A stretch of DNA of 14,084 nt from Firmicutes bacterium UBA3738 (GCA_002372505.1 DFGY01000106.1:1-14084), one strand, 5' to 3'. Positions 1 to 6,695 are shown, counted from the first letter of the stretch. Numbers and translations: made by a program. Notes: generated by a model not told the origin, from the sequence alone.

Positions 1-81
1 GCTCAAAATTCCGAGAGTTTATAATGGTCTTTTCTCTTGTATATTATTATATTTTTGTTGCTCATAGCTTTGGTCTCTAAA

Positions 82-110
82 TTGATTTTAGGATAATCCT
101 ATAGTATGCT
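82..110 (+). promoter_or_regulatory. Putative promoter of the aminopeptidase gene with an internal palindrome
   Basis: A TTGATT hexamer (82-87) and TATGCT (105-110) are separated by 17 nt in an AT-rich leader about 60 nt before the start codon. The spacer holds a perfect 13-nt inverted repeat (TAGGAT, A, ATCCTA at 89-101), a plausible operator for an unknown repressor. The hexamers match the consensus only partly, so the promoter call is moderate. Confidence 0.4.
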
Positions 111-170
111 TTATGAAAATTATTGATTGTAAACAAAATTTGAATTATTTTACTGAGGACCTCTACGAAA

Positions 171-2012
171 ATGAACACAGTAACCGAAAGACTTGCGGCT
201 CTCCGCAAGGTTATGGAAGAAAAAAATATTGACGTGGTAATCGTTCCAACCGGTGACCCGCACATGTCAGAATATGAATGCGACCACTACAGATGCAGAA
301 CATATATTACAGGCTTTACCGGCTCGGACGGAACTGCTGTGATTTTCCGCGATGAGAATCTCGTCTCCGGCCTTTGGACCGACAGCAGATACTTCATTCA
401 GGCGGAACAGCAGCTTAAGGGCAGCGGAAATCAGCTTTTCAAAATCGGCATCCCCGGGACGCCGAGAATTGTTTCGCATATTATTGACCAGCTCCCTTCT
501 CCTGACTCCACCGTGGCCTGCGATGGTCGGGTTGTAAACTTCGACACCTTCGCGGCTTGGTACGATACTCTCGCTGACGAGGGGATCGAGCTTCTCGACG
601 ACGTTGATCTGGTGGGGGAAATATGGGAAGACCGCCCGCCTCTGCCGAAGAATCCGGTATACGAATATGACCTGAAATACGCCGGCAAACCCCGAGCAGA
701 AAAACTAAAAGAAATCCGGGCCAAGGTAATGGATTACGGTGCCGAAGTCTTCCTCCTCACAAAGGCAGATGACATTAGCTGGCTCCTGAACATCCGAGGC
801 AGCGACATACACTGCACCCCGGTGCCCCTTTGCTACTTCATTCTCTATGCAGACCGGGGCCGCCTCTTCATAAACGAAGACTCCCTTCCGGCAGATCTTA
901 AACACGCACTAGGCGCCGACGGCATTACGGTTGAGCCCTACGACTCAATCACCCAGGCTGTCAGAAATCTGGAGGCAGGCAGCGTGCTCCTGTCCACCCT
1001 GGACACAAACAGCAACCTGTACACCAACCTGCCGGAAAGCGTATATATAATAGAAGATTCTAACCCGACTCAACTGGCCAAGGCCATAAAGAATCCTGTG
1101 GAAATCGACAATGCCCGCAAGGCACACTTTAAGGATGCCATCGCCATGACCAAATTCATCTATTGGCTGAAACAGAATGTTAATCGTTCATCGTCTATTG
1201 GCGATAACGCCCATAATCAAATAACGGAAATGAGCGCCGCGGAAAAGCTCTATGAGCTGCGCAGCCAGCAGGAGAATTACACCGGCAACAGCTTCGACCC
1301 GATTATCGCCTACGCTGACCACGGAGCCATCGTCCACTACATGGCAACGGAAGAAACCGATGCGCCCCTTCAGCCCAAAGGACTCTTACTCATGGACACC
1401 GGCGGCCAGTACCTTGAAGGCACCACGGACATTACCCGCACCATCGCCCTGGGGCCAATTACAGACGAAGAGCGGGAAATGTCCACCCGTGTCCTGAAAG
1501 GCCACATTGCCCTGGCCAGTGCCATATTCCCCAGAGGACTAAACGGCGCCAACCTGGACATTCTCGCCCACGCACCACTATGGGAAGTCGGCAAAGACTA
1601 CGGCCACGGAACGGGCCACGGCGTAGGCCACTTCCTAAGCGTCCACGAAGGCCCCAACAACATCCACTGGACCCGCAACGGCGCCATCGGCACCACCCCC
1701 GCCTTCGAAGCCGGCATGATCACATCCTGCGAACCTGGCTACTACGAAGCAGGCAAATTCGGCATCCGCCACGAAAGCCTCATCCTTTGCAAAAGCGTTT
1801 CACGGGGACAGGCTTTTTGTTCCGCCCCCTATCTTTGCTTCGAAGAGCTGACTCTCGTCCCCTTCGACCCGGATGCAATAGACCTTACCATGCTGACAAG
1901 CCGGGAGCGGGAATGGCTGAAAAATTACCACGAGACCATATACGAAAAAATCGCCCCTCACCTAAGCGATGAGGAGCGAGCGTGGCTTAAGTACACGACA
2001 GATATTTATTAG
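171..2012 (+). CDS. Xaa-Pro aminopeptidase, peptidase family M24B (long form)
   Basis: The 613-residue protein is a dinuclear-metal aminopeptidase that removes N-terminal residues preceding proline, probably in the cytoplasm. It has the three-part long-form layout: two creatinase-like N-terminal domains (about 1-160 and 165-320) and a C-terminal pita-bread catalytic domain (about 325-570), followed by the long-form tail ending in WLKYTTDIY. The metal ligands appear intact: D409 and D420 (MDTGGQYLEGTTD), H483 (GTGHGVGH), E521 (CEPGYYE) and E535 (HESL). The start at 171 has a GAGG about 12 nt upstream, a weak site, but the first residues (MNTVTERLAALRKVM) fit the family. Residues 542-550 (SVSRGQAFC) are encoded by a copy of the dispersed repeat, lying in the variable loop between HESLILC and CFEELTLVPFD. 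Residues 338-349 also look like extra sequence. Function is confident; substrate range is not known. Confidence 0.95.
   Translation: MNTVTERLAALRKVMEEKNIDVVIVPTGDPHMSEYECDHYRCRTYITGFTGSDGTAVIFRDENLVSGLWTDSRYFIQAEQQLKGSGNQLFKIGIPGTPRIVSHIIDQLPSPDSTVACDGRVVNFDTFAAWYDTLADEGIELLDDVDLVGEIWEDRPPLPKNPVYEYDLKYAGKPRAEKLKEIRAKVMDYGAEVFLLTKADDISWLLNIRGSDIHCTPVPLCYFILYADRGRLFINEDSLPADLKHALGADGITVEPYDSITQAVRNLEAGSVLLSTLDTNSNLYTNLPESVYIIEDSNPTQLAKAIKNPVEIDNARKAHFKDAIAMTKFIYWLKQNVNRSSSIGDNAHNQITEMSAAEKLYELRSQQENYTGNSFDPIIAYADHGAIVHYMATEETDAPLQPKGLLLMDTGGQYLEGTTDITRTIALGPITDEEREMSTRVLKGHIALASAIFPRGLNGANLDILAHAPLWEVGKDYGHGTGHGVGHFLSVHEGPNNIHWTRNGAIGTTPAFEAGMITSCEPGYYEAGKFGIRHESLILCKSVSRGQAFCSAPYLCFEELTLVPFDPDAIDLTMLTSREREWLKNYHETIYEKIAPHLSDEERAWLKYTTDIY
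1793..1821 (+). repeat. Dispersed repeat copy 1, inside the aminopeptidase gene
   Basis: These 29 nt match the perfect copies at 4699-4733 and 13831-13865 without a mismatch; similarity ends at 1822. It lies in the coding strand in forward orientation (GCGTTTCACGGGGACAGG). It is read in the frame that gives SVSRGQAF, a different frame from the copy in the CoA-transferase gene. Confidence 0.9.
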
Positions 2013-2025
2013 ACAGCTATCTCAG

Positions 2026-2242
2026 CTATTCGTACAGTCCGAGAATCGTGGCGAAGAGGGCCGTCTTTCCGGGAATGGTCTCAAGGAGCAGCTTTATAAT
2101 ATCTAATTACCTGACGGTTTCCTTCCACGTGGTTGGACTCGCTGTCCAGGGTGCACAGCCTCACCAGCAGATCCGTCTGCTCCCGAAGATACCCTTCCCA
2201 GATTTCCGCTGCATCGGCCAGGAGCCTGTCAGTTGTTTTCAT
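2026..2242 (-). pseudogene. Remnant of an M20 family metallopeptidase/deacylase, internally deleted
   Basis: The ATG (2242-2240) overlaps the cytX stop codon as TAATG, so this gene was once translationally coupled to cytX. The first 45 or so codons resemble the N-terminus of M20 peptidases (glutamate carboxypeptidase or ArgE type), notably LVRLCTLDSESNHVEGNRQV. The frame then runs into RYYKAAP and a TGA at 2083-2081. In the +1 frame the next codons give KLLLETIPGKTALFATILGLYE before a TAG at 2028-2026, which resembles the C-terminal helix of the same family. The metal-binding core (normally several hundred residues) is missing, with the junction near 2095-2112. The parent may have been a thiamine-precursor deformylase like YlmB, an M20 family member; that is inference from the operon. 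The family match is from memory of motifs. Confidence 0.65.
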
Positions 2243-3414
2243 TATTCACCTTTCCTTGATATAAGCCCCACCACCAGAGTCAGGACCATGGTAATTGCCA
2301 TGCAGGCGATGGTGCTTCCTATTATCATGTCCACCCTCATTAGCCATCTGTAGAGGCCGAAGCCAATGAGCCAGATGACCAGATTGTGAACGCAGAATAA
2401 CCTGCTATCGTATCTATGCTTTAATATAAAGTAGTCCACAATTTGTATGGATATCATAGGCGCAAATACGGAGCCTATGAAATAAAGGAAGTTGCTGATG
2501 TTTTCCATGGGGAATATTATGGCCAGCACGGTGCCGATAATTGCGACTGCTACGGCCACCCACTTGCCTTTTATTTTCTCCGAGAATATTTCACTGGAGA
2601 CGCCGGCGGAATAGGCATCCAGGAATGTAGTTGTTACCGTGGAAAGAATGACTATAAGAAGACCTGCAATTCCGAGGCCGGCTTTCAGCATTATCTGGGC
2701 AATGTCGATAGTCCCCGTGAAAATAGCCGCACCCATTCCTATAATATACATCCAGGAGCTGACCAGACCGTAGACAATGGCCGAAACCGCCGTTGCCCGA
2801 ACCGGCTTTTCCGCCTCCCTGGTATAGTCGCTGATTAGCGGCAGCCAGGAAAGGGGCATTGCGATAGATAATTCCATGGCGGCGCCGAAGGACATAGCTT
2901 CTCCGGAGGCCTGAGCCCCGGCTCCGTCCTTCCCGAATATGATGAAGCACAATATTATAGTCAGGAGCATGAGGCCGCTCATGGCCACGACGTTCACCTT
3001 CCCCAGGCTGGCCAGGCCGATGAGAATCCAGACCACAATGAGGCCACCGATTACCACAGCCCAGATCCACTGACCTGCGGCAAAGACGCCGTTGGCAGCC
3101 AGGGCTCCGTCGTAAATCATAATGGCCGTCCAGCCTGTGAGCTGAATGACGTTAAGGAGTGCGAAGAGATAGCTCCCCTTTATGCCGAAGCTGAGCTGCA
3201 CTGTCTGCATGGCGCTCTTCTCCGTCATTCCGCCGATGTAGCCGGCCAGGAAGAGAAGGATGCAACCGATAATGTGGCCCAGAATAATTGACAAAAGTCC
3301 CTTGGAAAATCCCAAAGGCGCCAGGTAGGTTCCCGAAAGAATTTCCGCAAGACTAACAGCGGCCCCGAACCACACCAGGCCGTTTCCAAATACGCTTGTT
3401 TTTCTCGTTGCCAT
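2242..3414 (-). CDS. cytX: CytX-like NCS1 permease, predicted hydroxymethylpyrimidine transporter
   Basis: The 390-residue protein is a very hydrophobic polytopic membrane protein with roughly 11-12 membrane segments. The N-terminal part (GLVWFGAAVSLAEILSG, then GTYLAPLGFSKGLL) and the central PLSWLPLISDYTREA segment are typical of the nucleobase:cation symporter-1 family in its short CytX branch. CytX genes are known from comparative genomics as thiamin-riboswitch-controlled transporters predicted to import HMP. The placement fits: second gene behind thiD and a TPP riboswitch. The ATG is 2 nt after the thiD stop codon, with GAAGAGGTG overlapping the thiD end as ribosome binding site. Cytosine or another pyrimidine remains possible as substrate. 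Confidence 0.85.
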   Translation of the reverse strand: MATRKTSVFGNGLVWFGAAVSLAEILSGTYLAPLGFSKGLLSIILGHIIGCILLFLAGYIGGMTEKSAMQTVQLSFGIKGSYLFALLNVIQLTGWTAIMIYDGALAANGVFAAGQWIWAVVIGGLIVVWILIGLASLGKVNVVAMSGLMLLTIILCFIIFGKDGAGAQASGEAMSFGAAMELSIAMPLSWLPLISDYTREAEKPVRATAVSAIVYGLVSSWMYIIGMGAAIFTGTIDIAQIMLKAGLGIAGLLIVILSTVTTTFLDAYSAGVSSEIFSEKIKGKWVAVAVAIIGTVLAIIFPMENISNFLYFIGSVFAPMISIQIVDYFILKHRYDSRLFCVHNLVIWLIGFGLYRWLMRVDMIIGSTIACMAITMVLTLVVGLISRKGE

Positions 3415-3416
3415 GG

Positions 3417-4232
3417 CTACACCTCTTCACTGTACTTTCCCGTAAGTGCAAAGGCGTGGGCAAGTGGGCCTGAGCCCTTTCCCAGATCCAGCATGGCCTT
3501 AAGAGCTTCGGAGATATATTCCTTTGCCCTCTTCACCGACTCCTCCACGGAAAAGCCTTTTGCCAGGTTTGAGGCGATGGCGCTGGAAAGTGTGCATCCC
3601 GTGCCGTGGGTGTTAGGATTGTCGATACGCTGACCGAAGAGCCAGAGGCCGTCGGCATTTTCTCCTGCCGGGTCAAAGAGATAATCGTTGGCATCGTTAA
3701 TGTTGTGGCCGCCCTTTATGAGTACGGCGCAGCCAAAGAGCTCGGCGATTTTTTTGCCTGCCGATTCCATGTCCGCTTCAGTTTTGATTTCCATGTCCGC
3801 CAGGATTTCCGCCTCGGGAATGTTTGGCGTGGCAAGAGTCGCCAGAGGAAGAAGCTCTTTCTTCAGAGTTTCGATGGCGCTCTCTTCAATTAGCCTGGCT
3901 CCGCTGGTTGCCACCATTACCGGATCCACCACTATGTTCCGCGCTTCATTTTCACGCAGCCTTCCTGCGATAACCCTGATGAGCTCAGATGATGATACCA
4001 TGCCAATCTTCACGGCATCAGGGAAAATGTCACTAAATACTGCGTCCAGCTGTTTTTCCAAAAACTCCGGATCAGCTTCCATTATACCTGTTACGCCGGT
4101 AGTGTTCTGCGCCGTCAGCGCCGTAATTGCGCTCATGGCATAGACCCCATTCATTGTCATGGTTTTGATGTCTGCTTGTATACCGGCGCCTCCGCAGGAA
4201 TCGGACCCTGCGATTGTTAATGCTGTCTTCAT
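3417..4232 (-). CDS. thiD: Hydroxymethylpyrimidine/phosphomethylpyrimidine kinase
   Basis: The 271-residue ribokinase-fold enzyme phosphorylates HMP to HMP-P and HMP-P to HMP-PP in thiamin pyrophosphate synthesis. Visible motifs are the N-terminal TIAGSDSCGGAGIQADIKT (6-24), VVDPVMVATSG (101-111), TPNIPEAEIL (135-144), LIKGGH (171-176) and the anion-hole signature NTHGTGCTLSSAIA (207-220) with the reactive cysteine C213. The reading frame is open to 4340, but the start is placed at 4232: the family begins MKTALTIAGSD, and AAAGGAG lies about 10 nt upstream. The longer frame would run into the riboswitch terminator. It is the first gene of the thi operon, transcribed through the TPP riboswitch and followed 2 nt later by cytX. 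Confidence 0.95.
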   Translation of the reverse strand: MKTALTIAGSDSCGGAGIQADIKTMTMNGVYAMSAITALTAQNTTGVTGIMEADPEFLEKQLDAVFSDIFPDAVKIGMVSSSELIRVIAGRLRENEARNIVVDPVMVATSGARLIEESAIETLKKELLPLATLATPNIPEAEILADMEIKTEADMESAGKKIAELFGCAVLIKGGHNINDANDYLFDPAGENADGLWLFGQRIDNPNTHGTGCTLSSAIASNLAKGFSVEESVKRAKEYISEALKAMLDLGKGSGPLAHAFALTGKYSEEV

Positions 4233-4331
4233 TGTGTCTTCTCCTTTCTCGCACATTTCCACATAAGCATTAATTTTATTGAGCGACGGGAAGTGGTGCC
4301 CCCGACCTGCCGCTTTAATATTTAGATGTCC

Positions 4332-4365
4332 GAAAAACAAAAGGACCGCCCTGACAAGGCAGTCC
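4332..4365 (-). terminator. Rho-independent terminator, expression platform of the TPP riboswitch
   Basis: On the minus strand GGACTGCC (4365-4358) pairs with GGCGGTCC (4350-4343) through one T-G wobble across a 7-nt loop, and is followed by TTTTGTTTTT. It lies between the aptamer and thiD, so TPP binding should favour termination here. It would also stop read-through from the CoA-transferase gene upstream. Confidence 0.88.
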
Positions 4366-4397
4366 GTATTCTTAAAACTAGTCTACATTATTAATTC

Positions 4398-4485
4398 GAT
4401 TCCCTACGGCAGCATTACCTACATCAGGTTCTGGGGTCGAAGCCTATGCTTCCTCTCAGCCTGCCTGCGCAAGCTCCCCTCATCA
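4398..4485 (-). promoter_or_regulatory. TPP (THI-box) riboswitch aptamer
   Basis: Read on the minus strand the region carries the conserved TPP aptamer blocks in order: GAGGGGAGC, GGCTGAGA, then GACCC, AACCTGAT, GGTAATGC and GTAGGGAATCG. The variable stem between GCTGAGA and GACCC (AGGAAGC...GCTTC) is self-complementary, as expected. It controls thiD and cytX by transcription termination. Its position about 15 nt after the predicted start site fits the promoter called at 4506-4534. Confidence 0.95.
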
Positions 4486-4505
4486 TTTTGTTTTTTCCGA
4501 GAACT

Positions 4506-4534
4506 ATTCTATACCTGTTCATTAGGTAATGCAA
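4506..4534 (-). promoter_or_regulatory. Promoter of the thi operon
   Basis: On the minus strand TTGCAT (4534-4529) and TAGAAT (4511-4506) are spaced by 17 nt and would start transcription just before the TPP aptamer. The -35 box directly abuts, and shares its first two bases with, repeat copy 2. The -10 box overlaps TATAGAAT. Assigned from sequence and position only. Confidence 0.6.
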
Positions 4535-4565
4535 GCGTTTCACGGGGACAGGTTTTGTGTTTCAC
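4533..4565 (+). repeat. Dispersed repeat copy 2, between the CoA-transferase stop and the thi promoter
   Basis: It matches the perfect copies over GCGTTTCACGGGGACAGG, then differs at two positions in the T-rich part before the closing GTTTCAC (29 of 31 identical). It fills the gap exactly: one edge touches the TAA stop of the CoA-transferase (4566-4568) and the other touches the -35 box of the thi operon. With copy 3 it forms an inverted pair 133 nt apart. Confidence 0.9.
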
Positions 4566-6251
4566 TTATTCAAATATCCACCTGTCCATGACTTTCAGAT
4601 CTTCTGCAATCTGCGGTCTGAATTCCATCTTCGCCAATATGTCTTTTTCCAGGTCCACTCCCGGGGCGATTTCAATGAGCTCCAGGGCGCATTCACCGGG
4701 TGAAACAAAAAGCCTGTCCCCGTGAAACGCTTCCGTGTTCAGGCGGAAGACGGCGCGCTCGGTGACGTAGAGGACTTTCTGGCCGGTGCTGCGGGCGTAG
4801 TCGCCGGAGAAGGTTATTTGCTGGACGGCATTTACGAATTTGGCGGAATCTCCGTCCTGGACTATGTTCAGCTTGCCGCCGGATACTTCGATTTGTTGTT
4901 TTCCTGCGGTGAAGGTGCCCATGTAGCAGACCTTAGGCGTGTTCTGGGAAATGTTTATGAAGCCGCCGGGGCCTGCGCATCTGGTGCCGAACATGGAAAC
5001 GTTCACGTTGCCCCTGGCGTCTACCTCCGCTGCGCCGAGGAATGCCATGTCCAGGCCGCCGCCGTCGTAGAATGCGAAGGCGTCCGATGCAGCCAGAAGG
5101 GCTTCGTGATTAATGGCGCTGCCAAAGGCCGGGCCGTCCAGGGGGATTCCTCCAACGGGGCCGGTCTCAAGGGATAGAGTCATGTTGGGCGCCATTCCTT
5201 CTTCATTGGCCACGATGCCCACGCCTGCGGGAAGGCCGATGCCAAGGTTTACTACGCAGCCATCCTCCAGTTCCATGGCGGCTCTCCTGGCGATTACCTT
5301 TCGCACGTCAAGGGGCATAGGCTTAAGGTCACCGGCAGCCACTTTGGAAAGGCCTGCAACCTCCGGGCGATACTCCGAGTTATATAGTTGGGCGTGGTTC
5401 TCAGGAGGTGCCACTACGACGTAGTCCACGAACATTCCCGGAATGCGTACTTCCTTCGGCGGAATCTCTCCTACCTCCACTACCTCTTCAACCTGGACAA
5501 TTACCGTGCCGCCCTTGTTACGGGTAGCCATGGCGGCCTCCAGCTGATACTCGTAGACTCCTTCTTTTATGAGAGAAATGTTGCCATGAGTGTCGGCAAC
5601 GCTGCCGCGGATCAGGCAGGCCTCCGGTGCCAGAGCTTTATAGAATAGGTAGTCCTCTCCGTCAAATTCAACGTGCTTAATGAGACTCGGGCCAACGTGT
5701 TCTTGGGATGCCGCTGTCTCTTTGGACTGCACCGTATCTTCGCTGCCACCACCGCCAGCTACCTGGGCCTTATCCTTATCGTTTATTGCGCTTCCAGCCA
5801 CCTGAGCCTTGGCCTTATTGTTTACTGCGTAGCCGGATACTCTCGGATCCACATAGGTCCCAAGTCCTACTTTTTCAAGCACACCCGGCTGGCCCGAGGC
5901 CGCCGCCCTCATCATATTTTCGATAGCACCAAGGGGCGGCGCATAGGCAGCGATACGGTTCTCGCTGACCATGCGGGAAATCTCCCCGGACAGCATGAAG
6001 TGGCCGGCGATTATTGTGTCCATGAGACCGTCCGCCTTCAGACGGTTATGGCCGATTTCTTCCATGTTGGAATAGCCGCTGCATATGGCGGAAATCACCG
6101 TAAGACCTGCCGGGCTGCCCTGGTCCTCAAACCTTTCCGACACACCCAGCAGCAGTTCGTCCACACCGCTGGCCGCACCGAACCCTCCAACGTACACAAG
6201 ACTTTTATCTTTTATTAAGGCCGCAGCCTCTTTTCTATCTATTCTTTTCAT
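4566..6251 (-). CDS. Acyl-CoA:acetate/propionate CoA-transferase family protein (YdiF/PCT type)
   Basis: The 561-residue protein fuses the alpha and beta halves of a class I CoA-transferase and should move CoA between short-chain acyl-CoAs and carboxylates through a glutamyl-CoA intermediate. The N-half has VGGFGAASGVDELL (21-34) and IAGHFMLSGEI (81-91). The C-half has NLGIGLPAGV (335-344) and the catalytic glutamate E362 in SLETGPVGGIP (360-370). AP-GVDLEKDILAKMEFRP (529-546) is the usual C-terminal signature. There are two unusual insertions: a 13-residue tandem repeat region at 144-169, and residues 507-518 (EAFHGDRLFVSP) encoded by the dispersed repeat. The start at 6251 immediately follows the TAG of the oxidoreductase remnant, with GCAGGAGAG as ribosome binding site. 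The active site is intact, so it is probably functional. Its original promoter was lost with the 5' part of the upstream gene. Acyl specificity cannot be told. Confidence 0.88.
   Translation of the reverse strand: MKRIDRKEAAALIKDKSLVYVGGFGAASGVDELLLGVSERFEDQGSPAGLTVISAICSGYSNMEEIGHNRLKADGLMDTIIAGHFMLSGEISRMVSENRIAAYAPPLGAIENMMRAAASGQPGVLEKVGLGTYVDPRVSGYAVNNKAKAQVAGSAINDKDKAQVAGGGGSEDTVQSKETAASQEHVGPSLIKHVEFDGEDYLFYKALAPEACLIRGSVADTHGNISLIKEGVYEYQLEAAMATRNKGGTVIVQVEEVVEVGEIPPKEVRIPGMFVDYVVVAPPENHAQLYNSEYRPEVAGLSKVAAGDLKPMPLDVRKVIARRAAMELEDGCVVNLGIGLPAGVGIVANEEGMAPNMTLSLETGPVGGIPLDGPAFGSAINHEALLAASDAFAFYDGGGLDMAFLGAAEVDARGNVNVSMFGTRCAGPGGFINISQNTPKVCYMGTFTAGKQQIEVSGGKLNIVQDGDSAKFVNAVQQITFSGDYARSTGQKVLYVTERAVFRLNTEAFHGDRLFVSPGECALELIEIAPGVDLEKDILAKMEFRPQIAEDLKVMDRWIFE
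4699..4733 (-). repeat. Dispersed repeat copy 3, inside the CoA-transferase gene
   Basis: This 35-nt unit is identical to the copy at 13831-13865; the flanks differ from the first base on both sides. On the coding (minus) strand it is in forward orientation and is read as EAFHGDRLFVSP, residues 507-518. The insertion follows TERAVFRL and precedes LELIEIAPGVDLEKD, two conserved blocks that lie only a few residues apart in relatives as I recall them. Confidence 0.93.
5742..5825 (-). repeat. In-gene tandem repeat coding for two 13-residue units
   Basis: Residues 144-156 (NNKAKAQVAGSAI) and 157-169 (NDKDKAQVAGGGG) of the CoA-transferase are tandem copies spaced by 39 nt. The first 30 nt of each unit differ at six positions. 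The repeat is followed by a hydrophilic, low-complexity stretch to about residue 189 that relatives lack as I recall them. It probably forms a surface loop between conserved blocks. Confidence 0.8.
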
Positions 6252-6545
6252 CTACTCTCCTGCCAGTTTGCAAATTGTCTCGTATCTTTCATCTGCCAGA
6301 GCCTGCAGATTGTCCTTGTCCTCCTCGCTCATGGTCTTGAACTTGCCGATACCTTCGAGGAATTCGCGGACGGTAATTGGATTGTTGTTCTTAAAGTTAA
6401 TTTTGAATCCTTCCTCGTCCTTTTCCCACAGGGGGAAGAGGTTGGACTTTACTGCCTGGCGCGCCTTTGCAATGCCCTGGTCCTCGCCGTAGAGCCAGCC
6501 TGTGGGACATGGCGAGAATAAGTGAATGTAGGCGAAGCCTTCCTT
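6252..6545 (-). pseudogene. 5'-truncated 2-oxoacid:ferredoxin oxidoreductase beta subunit (PorB-like)
   Basis: An open frame of 97 codons reads GFAYIHLFSPCPTGWLYG near its start, then KARQAVKSNLFPLWEKDEE, NNNPITVREFLEGIGKFK and a final CKLAGE. This matches the C-terminal part of the thiamin-diphosphate-binding beta subunit of pyruvate or other 2-oxoacid:ferredoxin oxidoreductases: the SPCPTGW motif, the acidic FPLWE segment and the PV-EYL-GRFK tail. A TAA (6548-6546) precedes it in frame, and there is no suitable start codon with a ribosome binding site. The ThDP-binding and Fe-S parts are absent, so only the 3' end of the gene survives. Its TAG directly abuts the ATG of the CoA-transferase, showing they were one operon. 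The break at about 6545-6550 lies next to the iclR promoter region. Confidence 0.85.
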
Positions 6546-6575
6546 TTAACATAGTGAACTATTTTTTCAAAATTG

Positions 6576-6604
6576 TTGACATAGGCAACTTTGTTCGCTA
6601 TAAT
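6576..6604 (+). promoter_or_regulatory. Perfect-consensus promoter of the IclR regulator gene
   Basis: TTGACA (6576-6581) and TATAAT (6599-6604) are separated by exactly 17 nt, the full sigma-70/sigma-A consensus. The start of transcription is expected near 6611. Such a strong promoter for a regulator gene suggests that it is held down by repression, probably autorepression at the palindromes just downstream. Confidence 0.85.
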
Positions 6605-6610
6605 AACACC

Positions 6611-6647
6611 GTGTTCTCTATATGAACACCCTGATAGTAGCACTATC
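6611..6647 (+). promoter_or_regulatory. Two adjacent inverted repeats, candidate IclR operators
   Basis: GTGTTC...GAACAC (6611-6616 and 6624-6629, 7-nt spacer) and GATAGT-AGC-ACTATC (6633-6647) are perfect 6-bp inverted repeats lying at and just after the predicted start site. Further down, TGTCAA occurs three times (6651, 6657, 6671). IclR-family proteins bind short palindromes at their own promoters. Which palindrome is used cannot be told. Confidence 0.45.
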
Positions 6648-6695
6648 GACTGTCAATGTCAATGTTTTAATGTCAATATATTCGGGAGAGAAATC

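Noticed and set aside
1580..1972. Plus-strand 130-codon frame inside the aminopeptidase gene
   Set aside because: Arg/Pro-rich shadow of a strongly supported gene in another frame; no family features.
2048..2353. Plus-strand 101-codon frame across the cytX end
   Set aside because: Lies opposite cytX and the M20 remnant, both with recognisable protein sequence; no ribosome binding site.
4233..4340. N-terminal extension of thiD
   Set aside because: The extension would begin at the riboswitch terminator and lacks family similarity; the internal ATG at 4232 has AAAGGAG and the family N-terminus.
6591..6695. Upstream start for the IclR gene
   Set aside because: The extension starts inside the promoter spacer and before the predicted transcription start, so it would not be on the mRNA.
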